This document shows, one piece after another, positions 35,195 through 43,716 of a stretch of DNA of 58,784 bases. The stretch lies in contig JAUNBF010000015.1 in the NCBI GenBank assembly GCA_030527185.1, forward strand, positions 1 through 58,784, in the 5' to 3' direction. Position 1 is the stretch's first letter. Each line of letters opens with the position of its first letter. This DNA comes from Planctomycetia bacterium. Its GTDB lineage: Bacteria > Planctomycetota > Planctomycetia > Pirellulales > Thermoguttaceae. Position numbers and translations under genes: made by a program. A model generated the notes under the pieces. That model was not told where the DNA came from. It saw only the letters and a program-made list of their open reading frames with translations, and searched no databases.

Positions 35195-37183
35195 ATGAAA
35201 ACACGTCTTTTTTTCTTTGTTTTCTGGCAATTTGCCTGCATTGTTGGTGTATGGGCGGAGGGAGAAAACGTCCTCGCCCGGTTTGCAAATCAGGAAAATC
35301 CACAGGAGTCGCGGAAGTTTGCGCTGTTGGTCGGCGTAACGGATTACACAGAGTTAAGCAAGCTTTCTTATTGTGTGAATGGGGTTCATGCAGTGAGGAA
35401 GGAACTGATCAAGCTGGACTTCAAACCAGAGGATATTCATATTCTTTCTTCTGGATCGAACGAATTCAAACACTTGCCGACAAGGAAAAATTTTGAAAAA
35501 ACGTTGGATTCCATTCTCCTGCAAATAGAAGAAAACGCTCAGGAAAACGAGAGTAAGAAAAAAGAGCAGAGCAACATACTCTTTTTTATGTTTTCGGGGC
35601 ACGGTTTGGAAAAGGACGACGCGCAATATCTCTGCTTGACAGACACGGAACATAATAATCTCTCGGAGACGGCCTACCCCATTCCTCAACTGCTAGAAAA
35701 ATTAAACCGTTCCAAAGTGGATTTCAAATGGGTGGTCATCGACGCGTGTCGTGAAAAGTTCACCGACAAAAAAAGTTTGCCCGGTGAAACGACGTTGGAG
35801 GAGATCGACAATCCACCGCCTGGGGTTTTTCTTTTTCAGTCGTGCAAGTCGGGGCAGTCCAGTTACGAGCCATTTTGGGAGCCGGGGACGATACCAGAAG
35901 GTCAACAACCGCTTGGTATTTTCACGGAATGCTTTGTCGAGGCGCTTTCTGGCAAAGCGGATTCGGATCAGGACGGCAACCTGACGCTTATGGAAGTCTG
36001 TAAGTACACCACCGAGTTGACCAGCAACAAAGCGTGGGAAAATCACCAGAAATTCCAATATCCGTTTTTCCAATGGGACGGTTCCGATTTCATCCTGAAG
36101 TCCGACCTGAAACGCCAAAGGGCACGAAAACTCCATAGCGAAGCGAAGCAACTTTTCGGTGAGAAGCGGTATGCGGAGGCGAAAGTGAAGATTTCGGAGG
36201 CATTGGAATTGTGTCCGAAGGATTGCGAATACGCGCAGTTTGAAATTACGATTGAGCAATTTTTGAAGCTTGTCGAGCAGAACGCAGAGTTGGAGCGAAA
36301 GGCGCAGGAGGCTGCGGAAAAAGCACGTTGGGCGGAGGAAAAAGCGAAACGATTGGCGAATATCCCCCGTCCGACGCTTCCAGACGTACCGCAGATATTA
36401 CCCGTTTCGGACGGTCGGACGGCGGGTGAGCGGATGGTAAAAACCATCAATGGCGTGGAGTACGCTTTCCGTTGGTGCCCGGCAGGGGAGTTTATGATGG
36501 GCAGCCCAGAGGGTGAGTTGGGGAGGTATGACAATGAAAAGCAACACCGAGTGAGACTTACAAAAGGTTTTTGGATGCTGGAAACGGAGGTGACGCAAGC
36601 AATGTGGGAGAGCGTGATGGGAACGACGGTTTCGCAACAGAGGGATAAAGGCAATAAAGATTGGTCACTTCGTGGAACAGGTCCGAATTACCCGATGTAT
36701 TATGTGAGTTGGGAGGAATGTCAGGCATTTTGTCATAATTTGCGATCTCTTGGTTTGAATGTTCAGCTTCCCACGGAGGCACAGTGGGAGTATGCTTGCC
36801 GTGCAGGCACGACGACAAGTCTTAACAATGGGAAGGATCTTACAAGTACAAATGGAAGTTGTTACAACCTTAACGAAGTAGGTTGGTATGATGAAAATTC
36901 GGATTCGACGACCCACATAGTGGGTCAGAAGAAGCCGAACGCATGGGGTTTGTACGACATGCACGGGAATGTATGGGAGTGGTGCCAGGACTGGTTTGAC
37001 TCAGGTTATTACGCAGAGTCGCCAACGAGCGACCCAGAAGGGCCTAGTAGTGGTGCGCGCCGGGTGATTCGTGGCGGTGGCTGGAGCAACTTCGCGAAGG
37101 GCTGCCGTTCGGCGCTTCGGTTCAGCAATACGCCGACGTTTCGCTACATCATTCTGGGTTTCCGCCTTGTCCTCGTCCCTTAG
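35195..37183 (+). CDS. Secreted caspase-EF-hand-FGE fusion with DGR variable region
   Basis: The signal peptide (FFFVFWQFACIVGVWA) is followed by a C14 caspase-like domain (residues 42-250). FALLVGVTDY opens it, His136 is in FMFSGHGLEK, and Cys185 is in WVVIDACREK. An EF-hand loop (D256-x-D-x-D-G-x-L-x-x-x-E267) comes next. A helical linker with AEEKAKRLANIPRP leads to the FGE-type domain (about 405-662), ending in the variable region VR2 (37058-37153). Unlike the proteins at 43717 and 52559 it lacks SHD1 between signal and caspase. AGGAG precedes the ATG. The layout suggests a ligand-sensing domain controlling an extracytoplasmic protease. The target is unknown. Confidence 0.88.
   Translation: MKTRLFFFVFWQFACIVGVWAEGENVLARFANQENPQESRKFALLVGVTDYTELSKLSYCVNGVHAVRKELIKLDFKPEDIHILSSGSNEFKHLPTRKNFEKTLDSILLQIEENAQENESKKKEQSNILFFMFSGHGLEKDDAQYLCLTDTEHNNLSETAYPIPQLLEKLNRSKVDFKWVVIDACREKFTDKKSLPGETTLEEIDNPPPGVFLFQSCKSGQSSYEPFWEPGTIPEGQQPLGIFTECFVEALSGKADSDQDGNLTLMEVCKYTTELTSNKAWENHQKFQYPFFQWDGSDFILKSDLKRQRARKLHSEAKQLFGEKRYAEAKVKISEALELCPKDCEYAQFEITIEQFLKLVEQNAELERKAQEAAEKARWAEEKAKRLANIPRPTLPDVPQILPVSDGRTAGERMVKTINGVEYAFRWCPAGEFMMGSPEGELGRYDNEKQHRVRLTKGFWMLETEVTQAMWESVMGTTVSQQRDKGNKDWSLRGTGPNYPMYYVSWEECQAFCHNLRSLGLNVQLPTEAQWEYACRAGTTTSLNNGKDLTSTNGSCYNLNEVGWYDENSDSTTHIVGQKKPNAWGLYDMHGNVWEWCQDWFDSGYYAESPTSDPEGPSSGARRVIRGGGWSNFAKGCRSALRFSNTPTFRYIILGFRLVLVP
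37058..37153 (+). other. DGR variable region VR2
   Basis: It aligns codon by codon with the other three. Typical variable codons here are CGC, ATT, AGC, AAC, TTC, CTT, TAC and ATC, where templates AAC or AAT explain all of them. The surrounding fixed codons are the same as in VR1. Confidence 0.9.
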
Positions 37184-37275
37184 TTCAACCGTTTGAGCTA
37201 TTGCGTAGGCGGTCGAACGAACGTGAAGGAGCGAAGCGGAGCCGTCCCGAAGCAGGAAGAGAGAAACGCTGGAGC
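37154..37275 (+). repeat. Conserved block after VR2 (IMH-like)
   Basis: It matches the block after VR1 up to GAAACGCTGGAG. Its continuation (GCGTAAATTCCTTCC, to about 37300) matches the end of the block after VR4, so it looks like a recombinant of the two subtypes. Confidence 0.65.
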
Positions 37276-37357
37276 GTAAATTCCTTCCCCCGTTTGCGGG
37301 GAGCGGCTAAAGCTGGTACTGGAATGAACGGGTGGTGGGTTATTTTTGGGGGTGTCC

Positions 37358-37386
37358 TTGTAATTTACACAAGGTTTTTGTACAAT
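37358..37386 (+). promoter_or_regulatory. Sigma70-like promoter, twin of the 35111 promoter
   Basis: TTGTAA (37358-37363), a 17-bp spacer, then TACAAT (37381-37386). The match to 35111-35139 covers both boxes and nearly all of the spacer, so one was copied from the other or both are held by selection. Confidence 0.65.
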
Positions 37387-37446
37387 CGTGGAGAGGTGGG
37401 AGGAACGGTAAATGATGATTTCCGTGATGACGAGAGAATGGGGACG

Positions 37447-37611
37447 ATGAAACAGTACGTTTTTTCTTGGTTTTCTGGTTGTTTACAGCTGTTTAAGGAG
37501 GGCAGATTGGTGACGCTCCGCGGGGAACGGTTTTGGAAAACGGGGCAGGCTCAAAATTTTTTTGGAAATATTTTGTATTTTTTTGCAATTTCACTCTCAA
37601 ATTTACTATAA
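37447..37611 (+). CDS. Short open frame, uncertain
   Basis: These 54 codons begin ATGAAACAGTACG, like the opening of the neighbouring genes, and continue with Phe-rich sequence (NILYFFAISLSNLL). It lies 60 bp after a clear promoter but has only a weak ribosome-binding site and no family resemblance. It may be a truncated remnant. Confidence 0.2.
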   Translation: MKQYVFSWFSGCLQLFKEGRLVTLRGERFWKTGQAQNFFGNILYFFAISLSNLL

Positions 37612-37701
37612 CGTAATAGCGGTGGAGGGGTTTGTATCGAATATCCTTCCAGATTGTATCCGAGGAGATGTTTTCAACTTTTTTTCAACAGGAGAAATTT
37701 C

Positions 37702-38127
37702 ATGAAGTCGATTTATCAGATGGGTGTTGCGGGAATCGTGGTGGTATTGTGTGTGTCGATGGGTTTGGCAGGACAACCTGAACAGAAGCAGTCACAGAAA
37801 CAGTCGCAAAAACAACGTTACGTGCCCGTCCAAAAGGAGGAGCCAAAGCCGGTTCAGGAAAAAGTGGAAACCCAAGCGAAACCTGAACAGAAACAGGAGA
37901 CGTGCCGACAGGGGAAGGAACAGAAAGTTTCCCAAAAGCCGACAGGAATTGTCGTTGTTGGGGCAGTGAAGAAAGAAGAGGCGAAGAAACCGGTTCAAAA
38001 AGAAGAAGTGGGAAAACCGGCACAGAAAAAAGAAGAGGTGAATAAGCCGGTTCAGGAAACGGTTCAGAAAAAAGAAGAGGTGAAAAAGCCGGTTCAAAAG
38101 CAATCGCAGAAACAGTCTCGTAAATAA
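37702..38127 (+). CDS. Exported low-complexity Lys/Gln/Glu-rich repeat protein
   Basis: The start at 37702 has CAGGAG nine bases upstream and is followed by a signal peptide (MGVAGIVVVLCVSMGLAG). The mature 118 residues are built from short repeats: QKQSQKQ at both ends, and KKPVQKEE/KKEEVKKPVQ units in the middle. One Cys is present. Proteins of this type are disordered and positively charged; they may bind the cell wall, polyanions or act as spacers. The same SQKQSQKQ motif ends the lipoprotein at 31781. It is the first gene of a group with the 38158, 38924, 40428 and 41978 genes. Confidence 0.6.
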   Translation: MKSIYQMGVAGIVVVLCVSMGLAGQPEQKQSQKQSQKQRYVPVQKEEPKPVQEKVETQAKPEQKQETCRQGKEQKVSQKPTGIVVVGAVKKEEAKKPVQKEEVGKPAQKKEEVNKPVQETVQKKEEVKKPVQKQSQKQSRK

Positions 38128-38157
38128 CGCCTTTCGGAAACCGTGGGAGGAGAAGAA

Positions 38158-38922
38158 ATGAAATACCTGGAAAGACGAATCGGCTCGGTTTTGGCGTTGT
38201 GGTTGAGCCTGGCTCTCACGGTTCAGGCCGCCGACATCGGACCCAAGTGGCAAATCGGCGATCGCTGGTCGGTCGAAACGCAGACCATCCAGACTCCGGC
38301 TTCGCAAAAATCTGAGCGGAGCCGGGGAGTGGTCTGGAATTTTCACGTGGCGGGAGAGGAAAAAGTGGGCGAACAGGATTGTTTTCGTGTGGAAATTACC
38401 TGTGCGGACACACGGCGTAAACAGCCGAATGTGACGATTTGGGTGGGACGCCAGACAGGAATGCTGACACGGCTCACGTCCCGAATCCCGATGGAGGGGA
38501 AATATGCGGAGTACACGGAATCGTATTCCATGGCGGATGGTGTTCCGACGCCGGTATTGGGAATCATCCCGTCGCTGCCGTTGGATTTACCGATCCTTAC
38601 CGAAGCGGCCAGAAACTCCAAGTCACTGGAGCCTGCCGTGTATGAATCGGTTTCAGGAAGTGGGCAGACGAAGAATCTGAACGATGTTCGTTTTGCGTAT
38701 TCCGTCACGCAGACGATTTCGCCAGTTCCCCAAAATCGAATCAAGTCTCTGTCGGAAAACATCCACGCATCGGAAAGCGTTCAGGTACGGATTTCCGCAG
38801 GTCAACACGACGTGGAACAGGTCTGGACAGCAGAAAAACCATGGCCGATCTACAGTAACAACGGCGTATCGGTCTCCCGATTGAAGAATTTCATCCCGGC
38901 AGACCAGAAGGAGGGAGAGTGA
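38158..38922 (+). CDS. Exported beta-rich protein of unknown function
   Basis: GGAGGAGAAGAA before the ATG at 38158 fixes the start. A signal peptide (GSVLALWLSLALTVQA) leads 230 residues of mainly beta-strand sequence (KWQIGDRWSVETQTIQT, VEQVWTAEKPWPIYSNNGV). The beginning resembles the 'WxxGDxWxVE' opening of several secreted planctomycete proteins, but I recognise no named family. It is transcribed with the TGase-like gene after it, the stop being one base from the next ATG. It may be a partner or chaperone of that enzyme. Confidence 0.6.
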   Translation: MKYLERRIGSVLALWLSLALTVQAADIGPKWQIGDRWSVETQTIQTPASQKSERSRGVVWNFHVAGEEKVGEQDCFRVEITCADTRRKQPNVTIWVGRQTGMLTRLTSRIPMEGKYAEYTESYSMADGVPTPVLGIIPSLPLDLPILTEAARNSKSLEPAVYESVSGSGQTKNLNDVRFAYSVTQTISPVPQNRIKSLSENIHASESVQVRISAGQHDVEQVWTAEKPWPIYSNNGVSVSRLKNFIPADQKEGE

Positions 38923-38923
38923 G

Positions 38924-40393
38924 ATGTTCAAAATGATACGTTGGGGAATTGTGCTGATTTTTCTTCTGTGGCTCTGCCCTGCCGTGACGCAAGGTTATGA
39001 GGAAGTGGGAGAAGCCCAAAAAAGAGTCTGGTCGGGGTACTGGTGGCCGATTCGCAACGGCGGAATCATCGAGCCATTGAAAAGTTACGACTTTTTGGCC
39101 CGTCGGAAAGCGGTTGCGTGGGAGCTGAAAAACAATCCTCCCGGTCCCGAAGTTCCGCAATGGTTCGGTTTCTGTCATGCGTGGGCAGCTTCCGCCGTGA
39201 TGGAGCCGGAGCCGCAAAAGGTGCTGCAATCGCGTGGGCAGTTGCTTTCCATCGGGATTCAGAAAGGTTGGCTGGCAGCCAGTCATGCGGAAGACGAATG
39301 CAATTTTTTTGGCCGACGTTATGAAGAAGGGGAAGATTTTCAGGATATTGCCCCGGAAGAATTTTGGCGAGCTTTGAAAATACACATTCGTGAGCAGGGA
39401 ATCCCGATCGTGGCAGACCTGGAGCCAGGAGAATCGGTCTGGAATTACCCGATTTATAAATATCGTGTGCAGCATACTCCGCAAGGGGAAAAGGTTGTCG
39501 GGACGATTGAAATCTGGTTTGCCGACGATTCCGTCCCACCCGATTTTATCGGATTGAAAAGTGCCTACAAACGCTATGAATTTGAGGCACAGACGCGAGA
39601 CGGTGCCATCCTCGTCGGAAGTGGCAAGTGGATCGGGCAAAGTGTGAACGACCATCCCGATTTTCTCTGGTTTCCGTATGTCGCCAAACCGGAAAATCCT
39701 GAGGTTCTTTATCCGTGGATTCGTCAAACGCTTGCCCTTTCTCTGACCGAGCCACAACCAGAACCCCAGCCGGAACCAACACCGGAACCGGAACCAACCC
39801 CAGAGCCAGTCACCGAAATTCCCACGATTTCCCCTGAAGAGTTGATCGATTTGATTGCGACGCAGAAATCGGACTTTATGTTGGACATGACGGTGGACAA
39901 ATTTGACGGTGGCGTCTATCGGGAAGGCGATTCGCTCACGGTTTCGCTCCAGTCTGCCCGTGGCGGGTATCTGTACCTGATCGGCATTCTTCCCGAAGGA
40001 AAGCCTTTTGTACTGTATCCGCAGCCGGGCGACAACAATCGGATTGCCGGGGCGGAAGAAATCACCATTCCCCACCCCGATTCACGTTACACATTTCTTT
40101 TGAAAGAGAAACTGGGGACGTACCATATCAAGGCGATCGTGACGGATAAACCGGTAGAATTTGTGGGTTGGACCGCTTCCGAGGCACCTGCGAACGCGTC
40201 GAGCAAGGAACTCAATCTGGCGAATGAATCTTTCCACTGGCCGCCTGCGAGTATGGCAGGGGTATCGCGTGGGATGGAATTGGTGTATCAGAATGAGCGG
40301 GAAGCGGACGTTCGGCAACTGCTTCGTGAACGATTCCATATCACAGCTTTTGCCCAGGATGAAACTGTATTTGTCGTCATTCCTCAAAAATAG
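38924..40393 (+). CDS. Exported transglutaminase-elicitor-like enzyme with DUF4384 domain
   Basis: The signal peptide (IVLIFLLWLCPAVTQG) is followed by a domain whose WFGFCHAWAASAVMEPEP (Cys84-His85) resembles the catalytic segment of the TGase-elicitor family, in which Cys starts acyl transfer. Residues from 105 to 250 (FQDIAPEEFWRAL, VWNYPIYKYR) support that call. Next is a Pro/Glu spacer (QPEPQPEPTPEPEP, about 275-300). A DUF4384 domain then runs over about 340-420 (YREGDSLTVSLQSARGGYLY, FVLYPQPGDNNRI). The same DUF4384 appears in the next two proteins, beside caspase domains. Cross-linking of envelope proteins is a reasonable guess. Confidence 0.65.
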   Translation: MFKMIRWGIVLIFLLWLCPAVTQGYEEVGEAQKRVWSGYWWPIRNGGIIEPLKSYDFLARRKAVAWELKNNPPGPEVPQWFGFCHAWAASAVMEPEPQKVLQSRGQLLSIGIQKGWLAASHAEDECNFFGRRYEEGEDFQDIAPEEFWRALKIHIREQGIPIVADLEPGESVWNYPIYKYRVQHTPQGEKVVGTIEIWFADDSVPPDFIGLKSAYKRYEFEAQTRDGAILVGSGKWIGQSVNDHPDFLWFPYVAKPENPEVLYPWIRQTLALSLTEPQPEPQPEPTPEPEPTPEPVTEIPTISPEELIDLIATQKSDFMLDMTVDKFDGGVYREGDSLTVSLQSARGGYLYLIGILPEGKPFVLYPQPGDNNRIAGAEEITIPHPDSRYTFLLKEKLGTYHIKAIVTDKPVEFVGWTASEAPANASSKELNLANESFHWPPASMAGVSRGMELVYQNEREADVRQLLRERFHITAFAQDETVFVVIPQK

Positions 40394-40427
40394 ACTTTAG
40401 ATACCACAACAAGAAAGGGAAGTACCC

Positions 40428-41792
40428 ATGAGATATTTTTGCATTGCCATCCTGTTGCTTTGGAATGGTTTGCTCGTCTCCGGCGAAGAAATGTCGAGAG
40501 GCATGGTTCTGGAAGAGATGGGAAACGAGAAACCTTCGTTTTTCGTTCGCGTATCCGTGAATCATGAGAACCTGGAATATCAGGAAGGAGACCTGTTGCA
40601 GGTCCAAGTTCGTGCCAGTGAAAGTGGCTACCTGTATCTTTTTTACCAGGACGCCAGCAATCAAGTGAGCCTGTTGTATCCCAATCAGTATGATTCGGAG
40701 CATTACATTTCCAAAAATACGGATATTCAGATTCCTTCTCCGGGGCAGAATTTCCGAATTCGCACGGCAGCCCCCTTTGGTGAGGAGCGGTTATTGGCCG
40801 TTGTCACCAAAAAGCCTTTGCAGACGGCACGGTCGATACAGCTTTCGCGGAATGTGACGAGCCTTTCCGCAAAGGATGTCAGCCGATTTTCCAAAGAATT
40901 GCTCTCCAAAACTGGCGAAACCACGCTCTCTTCTGAAGAGTGGGCAGAACAATTGCTTCGGATTCGTACATTTCCCGCGTCCGCACCTTCGCCATCCCCC
41001 TCTCCCACACCTTCCCGGAAAACCAATCGTTTTTTGATTTGTATCGGTGTCAGTCATTATGAGGATGAGAAGATTCCGCCACTCCCCCCTTGCACGAAAG
41101 ATGTTAAGAACCTTGCCCGGTATTTCCTTTCCCAGGGGCTTCCAGAAAATCACATTGTCGTGCTGCTCGACGAACAGGTTACGATGGCCAATATTCGTGC
41201 GTTGTTTTGCGAGGAACTTCCCCAAATAACCAAACCTGGAGACGAAGTGATTCTTTTCTGGACAGGGCATGGAAACCAATGTGCCGATGAAAATGGCGAC
41301 GAAAAGGATGGGAAAGACGAAACCCTGGTACTTTACGATTCCCGTCGTCTGGAGCCGGAAACGCAATTGCTGGACGACACGTTCGGGCGTTGGATACAGA
41401 ATCTGGATGGCCGTAAAATTCTGGTGATTCTGGACGCCTGTCACAGTGCGGGGTTGGCATCGTCGAAATCCTTTTTCAATTCCAGGAGCACTCCTGTATG
41501 GGATTTTGGTTTCAACGAAATTTCCAGCATGAAAGATTTGGGACAACGGAATCTGGCTATCATCGCCTCTTCCACCAGTTCGCAACCATCACTGCTTCGT
41601 GTGGAAAACGACATGAGCGTCATGACCTATTTCCTTCTTCAGGCACTGAACGAACGCCAAGGGTGGACACACGACGCACTTTTCCAGAAAATCCGTCCCC
41701 AAGTCAAAGAATACGTAAAAGAGAATTATTATGGTGCCCAGCAGGATATGGAACTTCAGGATGACATGGAATCCCCCATGCAGTTGAATTAG
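40428..41792 (+). CDS. Exported DUF4384-caspase protein
   Basis: The signal peptide at residues 1-19 is followed by DUF4384 (about 45-135: LEYQEGDLLQVQVRASESGY, VSLLYPNQYDSE). A Pro/Ser linker leads to a C14 caspase-like domain (about 200-450). It opens FLICIGVSHYEDE; His281 is in LFWTGHGNQ and Cys338 in VILDACHSAG, so the dyad is complete. An acidic insert (ENGDEKDGKDE) follows the histidine. No FGE domain or variable region is present. DUF4384 upstream of a caspase is a recurrent architecture in bacterial protease clusters. A hairpin (GGGCAA/TTGCCC) lies in the gap to the next gene. Confidence 0.85.
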   Translation: MRYFCIAILLLWNGLLVSGEEMSRGMVLEEMGNEKPSFFVRVSVNHENLEYQEGDLLQVQVRASESGYLYLFYQDASNQVSLLYPNQYDSEHYISKNTDIQIPSPGQNFRIRTAAPFGEERLLAVVTKKPLQTARSIQLSRNVTSLSAKDVSRFSKELLSKTGETTLSSEEWAEQLLRIRTFPASAPSPSPSPTPSRKTNRFLICIGVSHYEDEKIPPLPPCTKDVKNLARYFLSQGLPENHIVVLLDEQVTMANIRALFCEELPQITKPGDEVILFWTGHGNQCADENGDEKDGKDETLVLYDSRRLEPETQLLDDTFGRWIQNLDGRKILVILDACHSAGLASSKSFFNSRSTPVWDFGFNEISSMKDLGQRNLAIIASSTSSQPSLLRVENDMSVMTYFLLQALNERQGWTHDALFQKIRPQVKEYVKENYYGAQQDMELQDDMESPMQLN

Positions 41793-41977
41793 GGATTAGC
41801 AAAAAATAGCGTGGGCAACGGTTTGACAACGATTGCCCGCAAACGAGCCGTGAATCAATAGCGGAACCGGCATTTCGGAAATCGCTGTGTCCACGGCTTT
41901 GTCGTTTGGGAGGATTGTTTTGTGGAACATTCATGAGAAAAAAGTTTTATTCAATGTGATCAAAGAACGGTGAAAAA

Positions 41978-43630
41978 ATGAAAAAAAGAATTTTCTGGCT
42001 GGTAACGCTTTTCTTTATGGGAACCCTTTCAGGCGTTCTCTTTGCGGAAGAACGGCATTTGGGGGAATTTCTCTCAGGATTACGTCAACAAGAAAGAGGG
42101 ACTTCTCCTGAATCGCCTCCAACAACCGAAGGGCCATTTCGGGTGAATGTCCGTTGTTCCCATTCCGACCACACCTACCATCCAGACGAGCCGGTTCAGT
42201 TGTTCATCCAGTCGGAAAAGGATGGTTACGTTTACATTCGTGACGGAAAAAACCAGCAGGTGTATCCCAACGAGTATCATTCCCAAAATGCCATCACGGC
42301 GGGGCAGGAGCAGAGGTATCCTCCTGAAAATGCTCCGTTTACGTGGAAATTTGACGGAGCCAAACCTCAAGAGGAGTTGACGGTCTATGTCTCGCGAACC
42401 CCCTTGGCGGCCAAGGATTTGATAACCATGCCCACGGAAGAAATCGTCAAAATAACGATGACGTTCCACATCCGCGACGCAGCCACCACACCACCCACCA
42501 CCCCCACGCCAGAGCCGGAACCTTCCTCCAAGTCCCAACGGTATCTGGCCATGTTCATCCAGACGCATGTGACACATTACCAGACGGGAGAATGGATTCT
42601 GGACAGGAACTTCCGATATCGTGTGGGAAACAGCGTTCAGGTGCGTCATGCCATGCTCAACGTGGGCGAATGCGCGGATTTGGGACTGATCACCGGAACG
42701 GATTTCACCAAGCCGAAAATTTACAGGGCATTTCAGAACATGCTGGAAAAAACGAAGCCGGGGGATGAGATTTTCATTTACTGGGAGAGCCACGGCGGAC
42801 CGACGAACAAATTTGGAGATACCACAGGCGAGGCGGATGGCGTGAACGAGGTTCTTTTTCTTTCTTCTGTGAAATACCATCCTGAAGCGGAAAAAATTGC
42901 CGATCTCACCCCGGAGGACATTCTCACCGACGACGAATTCGCGGAGTTGGTAACGAGCCTAAAAGATCGGAAGGTGATGATTATCATGGAGGCCTGTTTT
43001 TCTGGCGGAATGGTGGAAGGAGCGGCAAACAATCAACTCTTTTCACGATCCCGTTCTCCCTTTCCACGTAACGAACTGGAGGAAATAGGACAGGTGATCA
43101 TCCATCTGAGCAATCAGCCACTAAATTTACAGCCAATCTGGCGGGAGTCATCGACCATTTGCAATTATGACGACGTTCCGATGAATCAACGATTTGCCGC
43201 GAACCGTTCCCGAAGTGGTTTTCAGTCGTTTGCCAACCAGTTTTTCCGAAAGATCAAAGATATTCAAACCGACCACAACAATCTGGCAATGTTCATGTCC
43301 TGTTCCGAAGATGAAAGTTCCTGGTGTGCGGTGATCAATCCCCAAACAGGTGAAGTGTTTCTCCTGAAATGCGGTGAGTTGGATGACAACAAGGAGTTGG
43401 TATTGCCCATCGGTGCGCCGGTTTACGCACTGCTGCTGGTGATGGTGGACAAGGAGGGAAAATACACAAAAACGCCCGGTCATCCGACGTTTGACGATTT
43501 TATTCAGGTTGCCAACCGCCTCATTCCCGCCAACAACGCACGCATTGTCCGCCTCCATCCCAACCATGCTGGCAATACACAGGTGCCGCGAAGTATCAAC
43601 AACATCGGGGAAGTGCTTTTGATTCCCTGA
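41978..43630 (+). CDS. Exported DUF4384 protein with divergent caspase-like domain
   Basis: The signal peptide at residues 1-23 is followed by DUF4384 (about 55-145) and a Pro/Thr linker. A divergent C14-like domain comes next. His272 is in IYWESHGGPT (SHGG instead of GHG) and Cys340 in IIMEACFSGGM. The first strand that normally reads ALLIGV is replaced by YLAMFIQTHVTH. The remaining 200 residues are beta-rich and lack clear homology (YALLLVMVDKEGKY). The His/Cys pair suggests an active or recently active protease. It is preceded by an AT-rich 185-bp gap with a GGGCAA/TTGCCC hairpin. Confidence 0.75.
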   Translation: MKKRIFWLVTLFFMGTLSGVLFAEERHLGEFLSGLRQQERGTSPESPPTTEGPFRVNVRCSHSDHTYHPDEPVQLFIQSEKDGYVYIRDGKNQQVYPNEYHSQNAITAGQEQRYPPENAPFTWKFDGAKPQEELTVYVSRTPLAAKDLITMPTEEIVKITMTFHIRDAATTPPTTPTPEPEPSSKSQRYLAMFIQTHVTHYQTGEWILDRNFRYRVGNSVQVRHAMLNVGECADLGLITGTDFTKPKIYRAFQNMLEKTKPGDEIFIYWESHGGPTNKFGDTTGEADGVNEVLFLSSVKYHPEAEKIADLTPEDILTDDEFAELVTSLKDRKVMIIMEACFSGGMVEGAANNQLFSRSRSPFPRNELEEIGQVIIHLSNQPLNLQPIWRESSTICNYDDVPMNQRFAANRSRSGFQSFANQFFRKIKDIQTDHNNLAMFMSCSEDESSWCAVINPQTGEVFLLKCGELDDNKELVLPIGAPVYALLLVMVDKEGKYTKTPGHPTFDDFIQVANRLIPANNARIVRLHPNHAGNTQVPRSINNIGEVLLIP

Positions 43631-43716
43631 TTTTTTTGGGGAATATTGAGAAATTTCAGACCATTTGTGGGTTCGTTCCCATGAATGGTTTTGGGCATTT
43701 ATAGAAAGAAAAAACC

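Larger units (their letters stand above)
37276..37701. other. Leader region with a second copy of the shared promoter
   Basis: After the VR2 block comes a promoter (37358-37386), a strong GGAGG site, a 12-codon frame (starting at 37411) and then a 54-codon frame (37447-37611) of Phe-rich, odd composition. These may be leader peptides or the decayed start of a lost gene. The region ends at the start of the Lys/Gln-rich gene. Confidence 0.4.
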
